DNA from: Streptomyces amritsarensis
Lineage (GTDB): Bacteria; Actinomycetota; Actinomycetes; Streptomycetales; Streptomycetaceae
Length of the DNA: 62,938 nucleotides
Direction: 5' to 3'
Assembly: GCF_001953875.1 (NCBI RefSeq)
Contig: NZ_MQUR01000039.1
Coordinates: 1 to 62,938 of the forward strand
Below, in pieces: positions 62,191 through 62,938 of the stretch; within the stretch, counting starts at the first letter, position 1; each line of letters starts with the position of its first letter. Under the pieces are notes generated by a model that ran no database searches, was not told the origin of the DNA, and saw only the letters and a list, made by a program, of their open reading frames with translations. Position numbers and translations under genes: made by a program.

Positions 62191-62938
62191 GCGCTCCGGT
62201 GACCTCGGACCTGCTGATCGTCGGCGCGGGCGGGTTCGCGCGGGAGACCGCGCAGGCCGTGCGGGACGTGGCCGCGGCCGACGCGGCGGGCGGCCGTCCG
62301 GCCCGGTGGCGGCTCGCCGGGCACCTCGACGACGATCCGGCCCTGCACGGCCGGGAGGTCGACGGGGTGCCGGTGCGGGGCGGCAGCGAGCTGGTCCACG
62401 AGCTGTCGGCCGCCCGGGTGGTGGTGTGCGTGGGCAGTCCGCGGGACTACGCGGTACGGGCGCGTCTGGTGCGGCGCCTGGGGCTGCCGCCGGAGCGGTA
62501 CGCGACGGTGGTGCACCCCACGGCGGCGGTGTCGGGCTCCTCGTCCGTGGGCCCGGGCTCGGTGCTGCTGGCGCACAGCGTGCTGACGGCGGGCGTCCGG
62601 GTCGGATCGCATGTGGCGGTGATGCCGCAGGTGGTGCTCACGCACGACGGCGAGGTCTCGGACTTCGCCACCCTCGCCTCGGGCGTCCGCCTGGGCGGCG
62701 GGGTGCGGGTGGGGCGCGGTGCGTACGTGGGGGCGGGGGCGCTGGTCCGGGAGTACGCCGCGATCGGCGCCTGGTCGCTGACCGGCATGGGCAGCACCGT
62801 CCTCGCGGACGTCCCGGCCGGGGAGGTGTGGGCCGGTAGTCCGGCCCGCCTCCTGCGGCCGGCGGGGGCCGCCGCCCTCGCCGAACTGGCCCGCGAGGCG
62901 GGCGTCCCCGGCGGGGCCGGGTGCGGGCCCGCCGGGGA
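62187..62938 (+). CDS. NeuD-type sugar O/N-acyltransferase (partial, runs off the window)
   Basis: At least 250 residues. The N-terminal SDLLIVGAGGFARETAQ is a NeuD/PglD-like Rossmann domain, and from about residue 110 hexapeptide repeats (VHPTAAVSGSSSVGPGSVL, LGGGVRVGRGAYVGAGALV) give a left-handed beta helix. In this operon it should acylate the new amino group, as WbpD or PglD do. ATG 62187 overlaps the aminotransferase stop. No stop codon before the window ends, so the C-terminus is missing. Confidence 0.85.
   Translation, partial: MSAPVTSDLLIVGAGGFARETAQAVRDVAAADAAGGRPARWRLAGHLDDDPALHGREVDGVPVRGGSELVHELSAARVVVCVGSPRDYAVRARLVRRLGLPPERYATVVHPTAAVSGSSSVGPGSVLLAHSVLTAGVRVGSHVAVMPQVVLTHDGEVSDFATLASGVRLGGGVRVGRGAYVGAGALVREYAAIGAWSLTGMGSTVLADVPAGEVWAGSPARLLRPAGAAALAELAREAGVPGGAGCGPAG

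Overview
The window reads as chromosomal DNA from a Streptomyces or very close actinomycete. GC is very high, most third codon positions are G or C, GTG and TTG starts are common, and many adjacent genes overlap by 4 bp. The gene families present (urate and glyoxylate block, group 1h hydrogenase, AlkZ-like glycosylase) are typical of that genus. No rRNA, tRNA or CRISPR array was seen.

Region 1 (1-12.9 kb) is purine and glyoxylate catabolism. It has a purine permease, an 8-oxoguanine/guanine-type deaminase, the complete urate-to-allantoin trio (uricase, HIU hydrolase, OHCU decarboxylase) and a small HTH regulator. These are followed by hydroxypyruvate isomerase, tartronate-semialdehyde reductase, catalase and, further on, glyoxylate carboligase. 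Urate is oxidised with release of H2O2, which catalase removes; glyoxylate from allantoin breakdown passes through Gcl, Hyi and GlxR to glycerate. Two operator families link the promoters. A CAACA-N3-TGTTG palindrome lies over the -35 of both uraD and catalase. TTCCG-N5-CGGAA boxes, 21 bp apart, lie at the start points of hyi and gcl, and one lies at catalase. A highly structured non-coding stretch (about 9.68-10.01 kb) follows catalase.

Region 2 (13-17.5 kb) is mixed housekeeping: a zinc-ribbon/Mrr-like protein, glutathione peroxidase, an acyl-CoA ligase and an AlkZ-type DNA glycosylase. Region 3 (17.6-29.7 kb) is accessory. A complete four-gene Wadjet-type anti-plasmid operon (DUF2397/DUF2398/SMC-like ATPase/DUF2399) is followed by small membrane proteins with hexamer-repeat tails, an AraC remnant and an HTH-Nudix-like protein. 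Region 4 (29.8-35.5 kb) has a HAD-M28 peptidase fusion, an M4 peptidase without an obvious signal peptide, a decayed flavin oxidoreductase and small hypotheticals.

Region 5 (36-51.3 kb, all minus strand) is a compact [NiFe]-hydrogenase locus read as hypX, small subunit, large subunit, NifU-like protein, three uncharacterised proteins, maturation protease, a 34-aa membrane peptide, hypA, B, F, C, D, E. The small subunit lacks a Tat signal and has Asp in place of one proximal-cluster Cys, as in the oxygen-tolerant, high-affinity group 1h enzymes that scavenge atmospheric H2.

Region 6 (51.3-54.9 kb) is a scar zone: duplicated and inverted intergenic repeats, an IS630 transposase split by an inversion, and cupin and alcohol-dehydrogenase remnants. 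Region 7 (54.9-62.9 kb) has a beta-propeller-like anchored protein, an MFS transporter, a GT2 glycosyltransferase, and a plus-strand operon (Gfo/Idh dehydrogenase, NAD epimerase, DegT aminotransferase, NeuD-type acyltransferase) for an acylated amino sugar. That operon runs off the right edge.
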